From the NCBI GenBank assembly GCA_947650285.1, contig CANTFL010000048.1:57010-121009 (forward strand): a DNA stretch of 64,000 bases. The letters are read 5' to 3'. Shown here one piece after another: positions 20,706 to 31,283 of this stretch (position 1 is its first letter; each line of letters begins with the position of its first letter). Both the position numbers and the translations under genes were made by a program. A model generated the notes under the pieces. That model was not told the DNA's origin. It worked only from the letters and a program-made list of their open reading frames with translations, and did no database searches. The DNA comes from Hyaloperonospora brassicae (taxonomy: Eukaryota; Oomycota; Peronosporomycetes; Peronosporales; Peronosporaceae).

Positions 20706-21506
20706 TCATGACGTCGTGGCGAGCGCAGCCAACGTGTCGCGACTCGTCACTTCGTTCAGCACGTGGACCACCGCGCGCTCCATTTTGCCAGCATTGGCCT
20801 CTTGCGTGGCTTTGAACGCCTCGAGCGTGAGCCGGTCGCCCAGGCCGTTGGCCATGTTGTCCACGATGGAGAACATGGCGAACGGCACGTGCAGCTCGTT
20901 CAGGAGCTCGGCCTCATTGGCGCCAGTCATACCGACGAGCTGACCGAACTGGGCGAAGAACCGCACTTCCGACTTGGTCTCGAAGCGCGGACCGGCCGTT
21001 TGCACGTAGACGCCGCCGTCGTGCGGCTCGAAACCTCCGCCTTGCAGCGCCTGCAGGATCGCGCCCTGGAGCTTAGTGTCGAGGCCCGGCACGACGTGGG
21101 CGTCGTAGCCATTGGACAGGTGCAGGATGTCGAACGGACTGAAGAAGTCGTTGGGCACGACGAAGCGTCCCACGTCGATCGTGGGGGTCATGGACCCGAC
21201 CGAGTAGATACCGATGACGGCCGCGCAGTGCAGCAGCTGCAGCGCCGATGCAATGGCGCGGAAGTTGATCAGCCGCGGCTGGCGGTACTCGCCGTCTGGA
21301 TCGGCGTGATGACGCTGCACGAAGACGAGCTGCAGCTTCGAAGGGACATCGTCGGCGGTGCTCGGAGCGGACCACGTTCCGACGTGGCACGCGACGCCGC
21401 CGAATGGCGTGTTGACGACCTGCTCGACCAGTCCGGACGAGAAGCTCTTGGCGTGGAAGAGACTGGAGCCGCCGATCACGCCCAAGACGCGCGTGGTGGA
21501 AGCCAT
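20706..21506 (-). CDS. S-methyl-5'-thioadenosine phosphorylase-like protein
   Basis: 266 residues from ATG at 21506; the open frame extends upstream but only this start gives the family N-terminus. PNP/MTAP family II landmarks in order: VIGGSSLF (10-17, phosphate loop), QRHHADPDGEYRQPRLINFRA (64-84), SVGSMTPTIDVGRFVVPNDF (102-121), QTAGPRFETKSEVRFF (169-184), VGMTGANEAELLNEL (191-205) and IVDNMANG (214-221). These enzymes split methylthioadenosine (or 6-oxopurine nucleosides) with phosphate, feeding methionine salvage and purine recycling. The GPRFETK/NEAELL forms leave open whether the substrate is MTA or another purine nucleoside. Length is normal and intronless. Cytosolic by lack of a signal. 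Confidence 0.83.
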   Translation of the reverse strand: MASTTRVLGVIGGSSLFHAKSFSSGLVEQVVNTPFGGVACHVGTWSAPSTADDVPSKLQLVFVQRHHADPDGEYRQPRLINFRAIASALQLLHCAAVIGIYSVGSMTPTIDVGRFVVPNDFFSPFDILHLSNGYDAHVVPGLDTKLQGAILQALQGGGFEPHDGGVYVQTAGPRFETKSEVRFFAQFGQLVGMTGANEAELLNELHVPFAMFSIVDNMANGLGDRLTLEAFKATQEANAGKMERAVVHVLNEVTSRDTLAALATTS

Positions 21507-22261
21507 GACGTGGAGCAGCGGTCGAGACGAGTGACCGAGTGAGGGATTGAGGGAGGGAGGGAGTCTTTGCACTTGCGGACGAAGCGGTCGGCGGTGGTTT
21601 GCTCCAGTGGAAGAAGAGAGCAATGCAAAAGTGACGATGGCAGGCGACGGACGCGGGTCTGATCCTGTCGATCTGTGTGTCGGTCTATGAGAGTGAGTGG
21701 GTGTGTGCGTGCGTGGATGGATGGATGGATCTAGAAGGTGGTTTGCAGCCGCCGTCGCGCGTGCATCTGCTGTTGCCTTCTTCTGCGCTCCTGCGCGAGC
21801 TCTTCTTGACCACACAACATACAAACGCGCGTCGAAGTAGACAAATCACGCGGACACGCACATCGCGCAAGAGCGATGAGATTGAACTGCCGTCAACAAG
21901 GAACACGGACGGCGCAGAACCCATCGCTCGCGAGGCCTGAGCACGACTCGTTTCTTTCGTCACTTGCGATACTGATGGCCTCCGGACGACTTGGAGTCGA
22001 GTCAGATCTTGCCACCGATGACGTTCGTGGTGTTGGAGCGCTGACGGGCACGTGTTTACGTCCCTGAGACAACAAGTGGAGACGCTGGAAAGAGATGGAG
22101 CAAAGACACGGCAGGAGCAACTGCTGGTCGTCACGCAAAGTTGGGATTGTTTGTCAGCGGGTCAGACGCGTGGCTCGTGCCGAGACGAGTCCCCGCTGTC
22201 GCCTCATTTCGTGAAGGGGTCGTGCGACTTCTACGCTGCTGTTCGTGTCTGAGCTGCTACT
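21507..22261. other. Intergenic region upstream of the phosphorylase gene
   Basis: Contains the promoter side of the phosphorylase gene and a short TGGA tetranucleotide run at 21714-21730. No convincing gene on either strand. Confidence 0.5.
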
Positions 22262-22337
22262 GCTTCTTGATCGCCCACGAGCTCTTTGCGGACCAGCAAT
22301 AGCGCACAGCCGACTGCCAATTCGCTAGCGTCGAACG
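22262..22337 (-). pseudogene. Fragment of a Gypsy RNase H domain
   Basis: The minus strand reads FDASELAVGCALL, equivalent to CDASDFAIGCALM of the Gypsy RNase H at 4560-4640. Only ~25 codons survive. It is a relic of another element, in the orientation opposite to the adjacent element at 22406. Confidence 0.55.
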
Positions 22338-22405
22338 AATGTCAAGAAGCCACATCGTCGTCGTCGTAAGTACTGTGGTCCAATGGAACGGACGACGAGG
22401 ACAAC

Positions 22406-22811
22406 ACGCACCGTCGCTGTGCTACTATCTTTTTGACTTTTGTCTCAGCTGCTACTGCGAGGAAGCGATCGATTGAGTTCACCGATGTGCCTTTTGCTCT
22501 TCGCGTTCGACCAGCTCTTTCCCCACGTAGGCTGCCCAAGTCGTAGTTCGTAGCAGCTCTGTCTCCAAGTAGACTGCCGAGACGTCGCTCCGAACTTCGA
22601 TCGCCCGACGGTGCAAGTCGGACAAGTAACGTACGGGAACGGGCGCCCGTCGTCTTCATTGCCGTAATCCTGAGGTTCGCCGGAGATTGTGCGAGGAAAC
22701 AAATCCCGCATCGGGAGCATCTCCACAGGTGAGCCCGTCTGACCACAATCGTCGTTGAACTTGATAGACGGTCAGGAGTTTAGCAGCTCAAGGAGCGAGC
22801 GTTGCTGACGT
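22406..22811 (+). repeat. 5' terminal repeat (putative LTR) of the second Gypsy
   Basis: Starts around ACGCACCG and ends around GTTGCTGACG. It matches 27569-27974 base for base apart from about ten substitutions and a small indel. Canonical TG...CA ends are not obvious on the left; the right end of the 3' copy reads TGACA. Confidence 0.7.
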
Positions 22812-22815
22812 TAAA

Positions 22816-23829
22816 ATGGCCGAAGCGACGACGCTCAAGGATCTTCGACTTGACGCAGTGAAGGCGCCTCGCTACAGTGGCCAAATGCAAGAGTCCTTTG
22901 CATTATTCAAAGAACAGGTTCAACAGTATTTTGAAGTGAGACGAGTGGATTGGAAGAGTGCGACAATGGCCGCCACGATTATACCGACTATCGGGAGCAT
23001 GCTTACAGGCACAGCTGCCGATTGGTATGTCTGGTCACGCAGCAGAATAAACACTGTCGATGAATTATTTTTCCACATTGAGCAAGAATTTGTACCCGCA
23101 GACTTGCAGATCCGGCTTCGGGACCAACTGCGGAATCTCGATCAAGCGCAGTGTCGAGATCTTGGCGACTTTGTAAATCGCTTTCGACAACTGATGATTC
23201 AAGTGCGTAACATGAGTGATGTCGACTCCGTCTTTTACTTCACGCAAGGCCTGAAGCATCAGACCCGTGCTGAAGTGGAGTATCGCCGTTGTTCGTCTCT
23301 AAGTCAGGCAATTAACGTTGCTTACGACTTTGAGCGTTCACATTTTGGCGTGGGGAGTTCAAGGCGTACTCAACAATTTCGTCGACCAGAAAGACCTACT
23401 CATCAGCGCTTTGACGATCCTCAACCGGAGCCGATGGAGATTGACAACGTGCAAGTAGTGTCACGAGAAGAGTGTTTCCAACGCAATCTGTGCTTCTATT
23501 GTAAGAAGCCAGGGCATCGACTCGCGGAGTGCCCGACAAGACCACGAACCCGATCAGTTTCGAGACCGCGCGCGCGCGTGAGTATGATCGAAGATGTTCA
23601 AGATACAGCGGAATCTTCTGACGAAGCCATTGTTTTTGATCAATTTACGGTCAACACCTTACAAAATAATGGGGTCAATTATCGGCCTCATTTGTTGCGA
23701 AAGACTGGATCCATTGATGGTGTACCAGTACTGATCTTGCTGGACTGTGGAGCATCAACAAATGTAATTCGACCCGGTCTGGCTACTAAGGTTCCTCCGC
23801 TCGCAGCGCGGCCAATTAAAGCGGTTTGA
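22816..23829 (+). CDS. Gypsy gag plus start of protease (second family)
   Basis: 337 codons. Capsid (APRYSGQMQESFALFKEQV, LTGTAADWYVWSRSRINTVD, LRDQLRNLDQAQCRDLGDFV), then a perfect CCHC zinc knuckle CFYCKKPGHRLAEC, an R/S-rich stretch, and the retropepsin active site LLDCGASTNVIRP. The frame then hits TGA (GTT TGA TGG) at 23827-23829. The continuation of the protease is one base further on. Gag and protease are fused without a stop, as in many chromoviruses. The ATG is only ~4 bases after the left terminal repeat. Confidence 0.8.
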   Translation: MAEATTLKDLRLDAVKAPRYSGQMQESFALFKEQVQQYFEVRRVDWKSATMAATIIPTIGSMLTGTAADWYVWSRSRINTVDELFFHIEQEFVPADLQIRLRDQLRNLDQAQCRDLGDFVNRFRQLMIQVRNMSDVDSVFYFTQGLKHQTRAEVEYRRCSSLSQAINVAYDFERSHFGVGSSRRTQQFRRPERPTHQRFDDPQPEPMEIDNVQVVSREECFQRNLCFYCKKPGHRLAECPTRPRTRSVSRPRARVSMIEDVQDTAESSDEAIVFDQFTVNTLQNNGVNYRPHLLRKTGSIDGVPVLILLDCGASTNVIRPGLATKVPPLAARPIKAV

Positions 23830-23830
23830 T

Positions 23831-25627
23831 GGATCGCTTACACCACCGGCTGATCTAGCGACGGTGGAAGCGACAGTACGCACTAATGAAGGCGAGTTTT
23901 CAAACATGATCTTCACGGAAACCCATCTGGATGCCGAGCAGGATGTGATTTTTGGTCTTCCGTGGTTTCAAGAATATGCACCGCAAATTAATTGGACATC
24001 GGGTCAACTGCTTCTTCCAAATCAGCCTCACATCAGTGATATGGATAGCACAGAGCGGACCGAGCTGACCCCAGACAGCACGATTTCCAGATCAGGTGGT
24101 CAACTGCACAGATCATACGTGCGCAGGTCCGACTACGCAGAGCTATTTGTCGTCAAGATCGCTTCTAATTTGGTGGACGACAATGTTCCGGATTGGCTTT
24201 GTGACCTTATACAGGAATATACCGACATATTCCCAGCGAAGCTACCCGACGGACTACCACCGCCACGTGCGGTGCAGTTTGACGTAGAAATGAAACCAGA
24301 TGCGATTCCAAGTTCCAGAGCGCCGTTTCGTCTATCAAAGACCGAGCAAGAAGCACTGAATTCCTTCGTTGCCGACAACCTAAAGAAAGGCTGGGTCGAA
24401 GTGTCAAATTCTCCATGGGTTTCCAACATATTCGGTATTCCTAAAAAAGACCATGTTACGGGCCAAGCTCCAACACGCGGTGAGTGGCTGCGATCGGGAA
24501 ACAGCTTACAGCCGATTCGCTGGGTCATTGATTATCGTTACGTGAATAGCCAGACCAAAATCCCTAAAATACCTCTCCCTCACATCGAGGAACTATTTGA
24601 CAGGATGGCAGGGTGCGCCGTGTTCACGGTTATTGACTTAGCACAAGGCTACCACCAGATGCTGGTTAACACTTCCAGTCGCCAGTACACAGCATTTCGG
24701 ACGCACAAGGAGACATACCAGTGGTGTGTCGCGCCGATGGGATTGGCAGGGATGCCCGGTGTATGGTCACGCCTTATGCGCGAATTGTTTGATAAGTTTG
24801 ACTTCGCTGTGGTCTATCTGGATGACATATGCATCTTCTCCAAGACAAATGCCGATCACAAAATTCATCTACGCCAGGTATTTCAAGTGCTGCGACGTGA
24901 ACAACTGTATGCTCACCGCGGCAAGTGCTCTTTTGGAAGGGACAGTGTGCAGTTCTTAGGTCACACGGTTTCACGAGATGGGTTGAGTGTGGATCAGCGT
25001 AAGACATCTGCAATCGCCACCATGGCCCATCCAACCTCGCGAAAGGAGCTGCTAAGCTTTTTAGGTCTCGCTGGTTATTATCGGCGTTTTATTTGTGACT
25101 TTGCCAAGATGGCACTTCCATTGAGCAAGCTGGTCAAGAAGGACGTACCTTGGGCGTGGTCAGAAGATCAAGATGAAGCTTTTCAATCATTAAAAGTCGC
25201 GCTACAACAAGCTCCCGTGCTTCAGCTACCGGACTTTTCTATTCCTTTCATCGTTACTACGGATGCATCAGGATTATGCATGGGTGGCGTTTTGTCACAG
25301 CTTACTGGTGGCGAGGACCATCCTATCGCGTTTTTTTCGAAAAAGTTTGGTATTCACGAACAAGGGTGGCCGGCACACGAACAGGAATTACTCGCGATCA
25401 AGACAGCACTCGCGAAATGGCGCCATTATTTACACGGTCGGTCATTTGATGTCTATACGGACAACAATGCGTGCCGTTGGATGTTACACCACCCAAACGT
25501 CACGCCTAAAATGGCGCGTATGCTGACTTTTTCTCTCAGTTTAATTTCACGCTACATCACGTCAAAGGTACTTCCAATATGGTCGCCGATGCATTGTCGC
25601 GTCCGAGCGTCACCCGTCCTGCTTTGA
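23831..25627 (+). pseudogene. Gypsy protease C-part, RT and RNase H (second family)
   Basis: This frame resumes the protease (DVIFGLPWFQEYAP), then RT with FTVIDLAQGYHQML, APMGLAGMPGVWSRLM and the intact catalytic VVYLDDICIFS, FLGHTVSRDGLSV, and RNase H TTDASGLCMGGVLSQL with EQELLAIKTALAKWRHYL. The frame is lost near 25540, inside the end of RNase H, and the next part is in another frame. Catalytic residues of the RT are present, unlike the first family. Confidence 0.82.
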
Positions 25628-26505
25628 CGAGAAGCGAAAGTATCGTCCCTCACGTTCATGACTGTGGTTCATTGTGCGCTCATCGCGACGCCCACCTTCG
25701 ACGTCATCGTATTCATCTGGCGGTCCTCTGTATGCTGCCGAGCCTGGATAAAGACCTTCTTCTCGATGTGCAGGACTTTGAGGGGGTGGAACGAGTGCAC
25801 CAGGTTGGTGTGCCTCAGAAACATCAGCGAAAGATTCACGAAGAAGTCCGACACATCGAGTTCATAATTTCAAGTATACATCTTTCGTCGGCATCGAAGA
25901 AGGCATTTATTCAAGGATACAACAAGGACCACGAGTTCACAGAGGCGCTGAGCACAAATCACGACAAGTATGTTTTGGACGATGGATTGTTGTATCTGAG
26001 GACGAATCACGCAGTCAAACGGCTGTGCGTCCCGGCAGATGATCGACTTATTACCTCCATTATTCGTGAACATCACGATGGAAACACCGCCGCACATCCT
26101 GGAGTGCGTCGCACGCAGCTTAAGGTGGCGCAATGGTACTTCTGGCCCCGCTTGGAAATGGATGTACGAGAATATGTACAAAGCTGCGGTACATGCACAA
26201 GATGGAAGACGAGCACTTTGAAAAAAAATGGTAAACTTATGCCGATTCCAGTTCCAGAAGAGTGCTGGGAAGTGGTTTCGATGGATTTCGTAACGGGCCT
26301 ACCGGTGTCGAGGGGATTTGATGCTATAATGACAGTGGTCGACAAACTATCGAAGCGACCCCGATATGCACCTACGCACACGAACACGGATGCGCCGAAA
26401 GTTGCAAACCTTTTTTTGATGTCGTGGTGCGTCATCACGGACTTCCAAAGGTCATTATCAGTGATCGTGATCCAAAGTTCACGTCGAACTTTTGGAAGTC
26501 GCTAA
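25579..26505 (+). pseudogene. Gypsy integrase N-terminal part (second family)
   Basis: Starts in the RNase H tail (MVADALSRP), then has the H2C2 zinc finger (HHDGNTAAHPGVRR...CGTCTRWK) and the first integrase catalytic segment VVSMDFVTGLPVSRGFDAIM with VDKLSKR. The frame breaks near 26420; the catalytic core continues in the next frame at 26424. Confidence 0.8.
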
Positions 26506-27398
26506 TGACCATTATGGGAACCAAGTTGTCAATGACGACAGCTCACCGTGCGCAAGCTGACGGCCAGACGGAGCGACAGAATTTAATTTTGGAAGACGCG
26601 CTGCGATGCATGGTTTCGTACCATGGCGACGACTGGTCGACACATCTTGGTACCATAGAGTTCGCTCATGCAACTCTAGTGAGCAAATCAACACAGCTTT
26701 CACCTTTTGAGATAGACACAGGGCGGCAGGTTAGCAATGCTATTGCTGGAAGTTTCAGTGTCACAGGAAAGCAGTTACCTGTAGCCGAGTACGCGAAAAA
26801 ATTTGCAGACAGGAGACAAAAGATCATCAAGCTTGCGCAAACAAACTTGGCCAAGGCTCAAGAAAAACAAAAAAACTACTACGACAAGAAGCGCAGCAAC
26901 GTGACATTTACAACTGGAGACATGGTCATGCTTGACGCAAAACACCTCAAGCTACGTCACCACAATATGGGTACTGGAACCAGCAAAACAAAGCTGTTGG
27001 CGAAGAAGATCGGACCATTCAAGATTGAAACCATGATCAATAGTAACGTGGCCAGACTTGTACTGCCTAGAAGCCTCCGCAAGCTGCATCCAAGTTTTAA
27101 CATTGACTTGTTAAGTCATTTCGTCCCGAACCCGACGAGATTTAGCGGTCGCCCGATCCCGAAAGCAGTGCCGGTGATACTGGATGAAGAAACCGGCAGT
27201 GAGCTGTACATCGTAGAAGCGCTGGTCAAGAAACGGGTCTACAACAAAAAGAACGAGTGGCTTGTTAGGTGGCACGGACTTCCTGTTCACGAGTGTACCT
27301 GGGAAAAAGAACAGAACATTCGGCATGTGGCGCATTGGCAAGACCTGGTGCAAGATTTTAAAATACGCCAACGCGAGATGCTCTCGGGGAGGATGTAA
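26424..27398 (+). pseudogene. Gypsy integrase core and chromodomain (second family)
   Basis: Continues the integrase core (VVRHHGLPKVIISDRDPKFT, QADGQTERQN), the C-terminal domain (GDMVMLDAKHLKL, KLLAKKIGPFKI, LHPSFNIDLLSHF) and ends in a chromodomain (YIVEALVKKRVYNKKNEWLV, RWHGLPVHECTWE). It stops 170 bp before the 3' repeat. No antisense gene overlaps it, in contrast to the other two Gypsy families in the window. Confidence 0.82.
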
Positions 27399-27568
27399 GG
27401 CTCGATGCAACGGATCACGACGGACGATATCTGTTTACGTAAACGATGTCATCATCATAAAAATCAGGCAAAGAAATCAGTCAGAAATCAGCAGGCTTAG
27501 AGTAGCACATAGTGGTGAACTAAGGACCTAATGAACTTACTTTTTGATTTACTAACTTGGACACTACA

Positions 27569-27974
27569 ACGCACCGCCGCTGTGCTACTTCTTTTTGACT
27601 TTTGTCTCAGCTGCTACTGCGAGGAAGCGATCGATTGAGTTCACCGATGTGTCTTTTGCTCTTCGCGTTCCACCAGCTCTTTCCCCACGTAGGCTGCCCA
27701 AGTCGTAGTTCGTAGCAGCTCTGTCTCCAAGTAGACTGCCGAGACGTCGCTCCGAACTTCGATCGCCCGACGGTGCAAGTCGGACAAGTAACGTACGGGA
27801 ACGGGCGCCCGTCGTCTTCATTGCCGTAATCCTGAGGTTCGCCGGAGATTGTGCGAGGAAACAAATCCCGCATTGGGAGCATCTCCACAGGTGAGTCCGT
27901 CTGGCCACAATCGTCGTTGAACTTGATGGACGGTCAGGAGTTTAGCAGCTTAAGGAGCGAGCGTTGCTGACATT
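27569..27974 (+). repeat. 3' terminal repeat (putative LTR) of the second Gypsy
   Basis: Direct repeat of 22406-22811. No clear purine tract precedes it; the nearest purine-rich run is around 27460-27485. Confidence 0.7.
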
Positions 27975-28532
27975 AGAAGGATTTGGAATCCAACGCGAAG
28001 AAGCTGAGCACGACGGCTTTCGGACTCGTAGACATAGCGCGTCAAGTGGTCTCATGGACGAGCGATCGTCGCCTTGCGAAGAAGCAAAAGTGAACTGTCT
28101 CGTGTGTGTGCGTGTGTAGCAGCTCCGGATCGAGGAGGTGGTATTGTGTGCTGCAATACCCTCTTTGTGTAGTGGTGCCGCAGATATTCCGAGTACGTTC
28201 AGCCTGTGTTTCCTGTCGCTTGGGATCACATCGAACAACAGGGAACGACGTGTACGAAGGTGGCAGTTTCAGCACAGGAACAGTCCCTCGACCTCGTGCG
28301 CAGATCCTCGCTCCGTCCAATGCTGCGCGTTGGGCTGATGCAGCAGGAGCTTTGATTTCGGTATGCTTATAATGTTTCAAATTTGGATGCCTTCACGTGC
28401 ACAACGACAACGAGCTCAAACAGCGACAGCACCAGGCTCAAGGACGACAGCCTCTTGCCAATTATGCAGCTTGTCCGTGGGTTTGGAAAGGAGACGAATG
28501 GAAAAGATCTGACGACGACGACGAAATCCTCG
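27975..28532. other. Unassigned stretch between two retroelements
   Basis: No recognisable gene. A plus frame (28383-28570) runs into the site where the LINE inserted. The sequence continued directly into 30977 before that insertion. Confidence 0.5.
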
Positions 28533-28551
28533 GTGGGAAGTAGAATAAGAA
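28533..28551. repeat. 19-bp LINE target site duplication (left)
   Basis: GTGGGAAGTAGAATAAGAA, repeated exactly at 30958-30976. Confidence 0.85.
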
Positions 28552-30957
28552 GAGAGAGAGAGAGATTCATGGCTATCTTTTACACATGATGGTTAGCGCT
28601 AGAAGTCTGAAATCGTCTAAGCCGAGAATACAGCGCCGGTCGCGGCGGTGGTTCATGGCACCTCTCTAGTGGTAGCGAAACCCCGCTAGCCTCAAGAGTA
28701 AAAAGTTCAAGGGAGGCATGTGATCTAGCCCCTTGAAGCACTGTCGCCGCCCCTCTATGTTCACGCATAGCCAAGGCCGTTAATTGACGGACGCCCGTAT
28801 TCCAGAAACAGATGACACTTTGAGCCGTCGTAGACTGCGCGCCCCGAAACACTGCAGCGTTGCGCTCGATCCATAAGTGCGTAATGCAAATGGAACAGAT
28901 CAAAAACCAAATCCGCCGCCACACCAATTCGCCCGCTGCGGCATCATCTTTAAGGCGCTCGAGCAACCGAGACCGCTGAAGCACCGGGATCGCCGGAGCC
29001 TGACGGGTCGCACAGTTGCCGAGACAACAACTATCTACAACTGCACTCGACGCAGAAGCGCCAGTCCAATGGCTGAGGAATTTTCCCCAGCACGCTCGCG
29101 CCTTCTGGCAATCCCAGAAAACGTGCCTCGACGTTTCGGGCATCCCGTGACACGCAGGCAGGGCCCAACAGGTAGTGTCGGTAGCACGCCCGGCGTGGAA
29201 AAACTAAGCTGCTTGGTGGCGACGCGATACGCCGTCCAAACTTGAAAGTCGGAGAGTCCGTTGTCATGCTTCCAAATTTGGTATGGTTGCTGATGCACCG
29301 CCGCCCGTTGCCACAAATCCTCGCGAATGACAGCATCTAGCCGCTCCAATAAGGGTAGTAAAGGTCGGGTTAGTCGGCGTTAGTGCAGCGAAAAAGCCCG
29401 GTGCAAAATAGCCCGACGTAGAGATCCATGAGGAATCGTTTGGGGTACTCCCCACGCGAAGCGATGGTGACTGGGGTGGGCGTAAAAGACCACTCCGTGC
29501 TGCCTGACGTGCGCAGCCCAACTCAGACTGTCACCGTCCGACGCCGTGTGCGCTCGGGTAGGCCCTCTTGAAAAAAACAATGCAGCCTGTCAGAGCCCTG
29601 GCGTAATCGCACCCTACCCACTCCCTCCACTGGTAAATTCCTGCGAGCTCCCACGACGCAACCCCGACACACAGTGACCCAGTCATATTCAAAACAAAAT
29701 GGTGGGGGATGCCGAAGAGGTAAGGCTGACGCCACGCCCAATTCCGATCCAATCGTTAACAACGGAGACGCGAATAAAATTGCTGTCGCCCACCGGCGAA
29801 GTTTAGGCTGGGAATACGTGACTCCCCCTCTGGCCGTGAGGGCGGGATGGTGAAAACATGGGTGGTCGGGTCCGTCCGCCAAATGTGCAGATCCGCGATA
29901 GAGCATGCGTCAATTTGGTTAAACTTCGCGTGCAACAACTTCGCACCCTTCGCATCCCGGACCCACGGATTGCCGGACCAGCCAAACGTCCCCCAAAATT
30001 GACGCACCGCGCGTAGTTGATAATCAAGACAATCAGGAGTAGCGACTTCGTCCGGTAACGGAGTGGAATATTGTAGTTCCCATACACGCCCAATCCATCG
30101 GCTGCCCGCATGTAGCACTAAGGAATCAAGGGAAGACGATGTCCGAGCCCGACGGTGTCCAGCTTGCTCCGCCGACGGCTCGAGAAGCAGGTCGAGATCT
30201 TTAGCAACGAAAGCCGACGAAGGCCTGCTGATGCGTAAAGGCCGTTCACGGCTACGCAGCCATTTAAGGATGACCATATCAGAATCTGTAGATCCGCCTT
30301 GGTACGCCCAGGACCGCCAAGCATAAAAATACGTGTCGTGAGATCGGGTCAGCCAGCGCAGCGCATGTTTGGTCCTTTGCGTTTTAATGGTCACATCTAC
30401 CGAGGCTAGACCAACTCCACCTAGCATTCTTTGGCGTGTACAGTAAACCAGGGTTGATTTTGTGACGACGCGCGTCTGTCGAGGTCGAATGTTCCCACAG
30501 AAAGTGTTTGTAGAGATTGTGAACTTCCTTGCTGGCCCATGACGGGATCTCAAAGACCGCTGCTGTGAACAGGATCGACGGTAATATGACGGCGTAAAGA
30601 ATGAGTACGCGAGTAGCGACACTAGTCGATATTGTCAAAGCCGTGAGCAGACGCCGCTGCAGCCGCCGAATTCGTAGCGCCCAATTGCGATCCTGGAGTT
30701 CACCCGTTCCAATCTCGTACCCTAAGTACCGCGTGGTCTCACCGGCTTGAAGGACCGAGATGCCGTGGAATCCAACTAATCGAACCGCGCGGTTTAAGAA
30801 AATCAGTTTGCTCTTGGCCGGTTGCGCATGCAATCCGGACAGAGCGCCAAACTGTTGAACGAGCTGTAGCGCTGACGGCAACTGTCGCGCTTCCTCGAGA
30901 AATATGGTCGAGTCATCAACAAAGGCGGAAAGGTATGAGAACCTGCCCTGCCGCCTA
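28552..30957 (-). mobile_element. 5'-truncated LINE insertion with exact 19-bp duplication
   Basis: 2406 bp between two perfect 19-bp repeats, read on the minus strand. It starts inside the reverse transcriptase just before the catalytic box (SAFVDDSTIFL) and ends a few bases after the ORF2 stop at 28580, finishing in a short (TC)n tract rather than poly(A). Long target duplications and 5' truncation are hallmarks of target-primed reverse transcription. Confidence 0.85.
28580..30957 (-). pseudogene. LINE ORF2 C-terminal part (RT end to zinc region)
   Basis: Pieces in several frames: RT catalytic region SAFVDDSTIFLEEARQL with GLHAQPAKSKLIFLN; the thumb/connection region (QDRNWALRIRRLQRRLLTA, VLILYAVILPSILFTAA); and a C-terminal segment with ETSRHVFWDCQKARACW, the zinc-binding region seen at the end of L1-like ORF2 proteins, then RIWFLICSICITHLWIERNA. 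At least four frame changes or stops. The same family as the longer LINE at 31250-47990. Confidence 0.78.
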
Positions 30958-30976
30958 GTGGGAAGTAGAATAAGAA
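30958..30976. repeat. 19-bp LINE target site duplication (right)
   Basis: Exact copy of 28533-28551. Confidence 0.85.
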
Positions 30977-31249
30977 CAAACAGGAGACCAATGCAGTATT
31001 TGCGGCTCGTATCCGGTTGATTTGTCGGATGGGATACATGTTGCCTTGGCCAGCTCGTTGACGTTCTGCGTTCCCCGAAAGACACAGAAGATGAAGCACA
31101 GGTCTTCTCCCAATACAGTATGGGTACAGTTACAGGAGGAGAAGATTCACGATCGTCTATTCGCATTAACATGCGCAAGATGTCTGAAAGATCCTAAGCC
31201 AGGACACAAGCGCTGGTGTTGGCGGCTTGTCGTTACTGATGTCCCGTGA
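30977..31249. other. Pre-insertion flank between two LINEs
   Basis: Contains a plus-strand frame of 75 codons (31022-31249) with two Cys pairs (CARCLKDPKPGHKRWC) that I do not recognise. It may be the end of an old gene whose earlier part lies left of the LINE. No further support. Confidence 0.35.
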
Positions 31250-31283
31250 AGTCGGGTGCCCTTGCGGGTCTTGACGCAGTCAT

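Larger units (their letters stand above)
22406..27974 (+). mobile_element. Ty3/Gypsy chromovirus (second family), frameshifted
   Basis: About 405-bp direct repeats (22406-22811 and 27569-27974, roughly 2-3% different) flank gag, protease, RT, RNase H, integrase and a C-terminal chromodomain in plus orientation. Pol is broken by three single-base frame changes (near 23820, 25540 and 26420), with no other gross damage. I found no target duplication, no convincing primer-binding site (gag starts a few bases after the left repeat) and no antisense ORF beside the 3' end. Confidence 0.8.

Noticed and set aside
20763..21542. Long plus-strand ORF (259 codons)
   Set aside because: It is the antisense shadow of the phosphorylase gene, which has full family motifs; high GC third positions keep the opposite frame open.
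22342..22746. Minus-strand ORFs repeated at 27585-27908
   Set aside because: They lie wholly in the two direct terminal repeats; duplication reflects the LTR, not a gene.
30763..31120. RT-like frame extending left of the LINE into 30977-31180
   Set aside because: The exact 19-bp duplication places the LINE end at 30957; codons beyond it are flank read through by chance.
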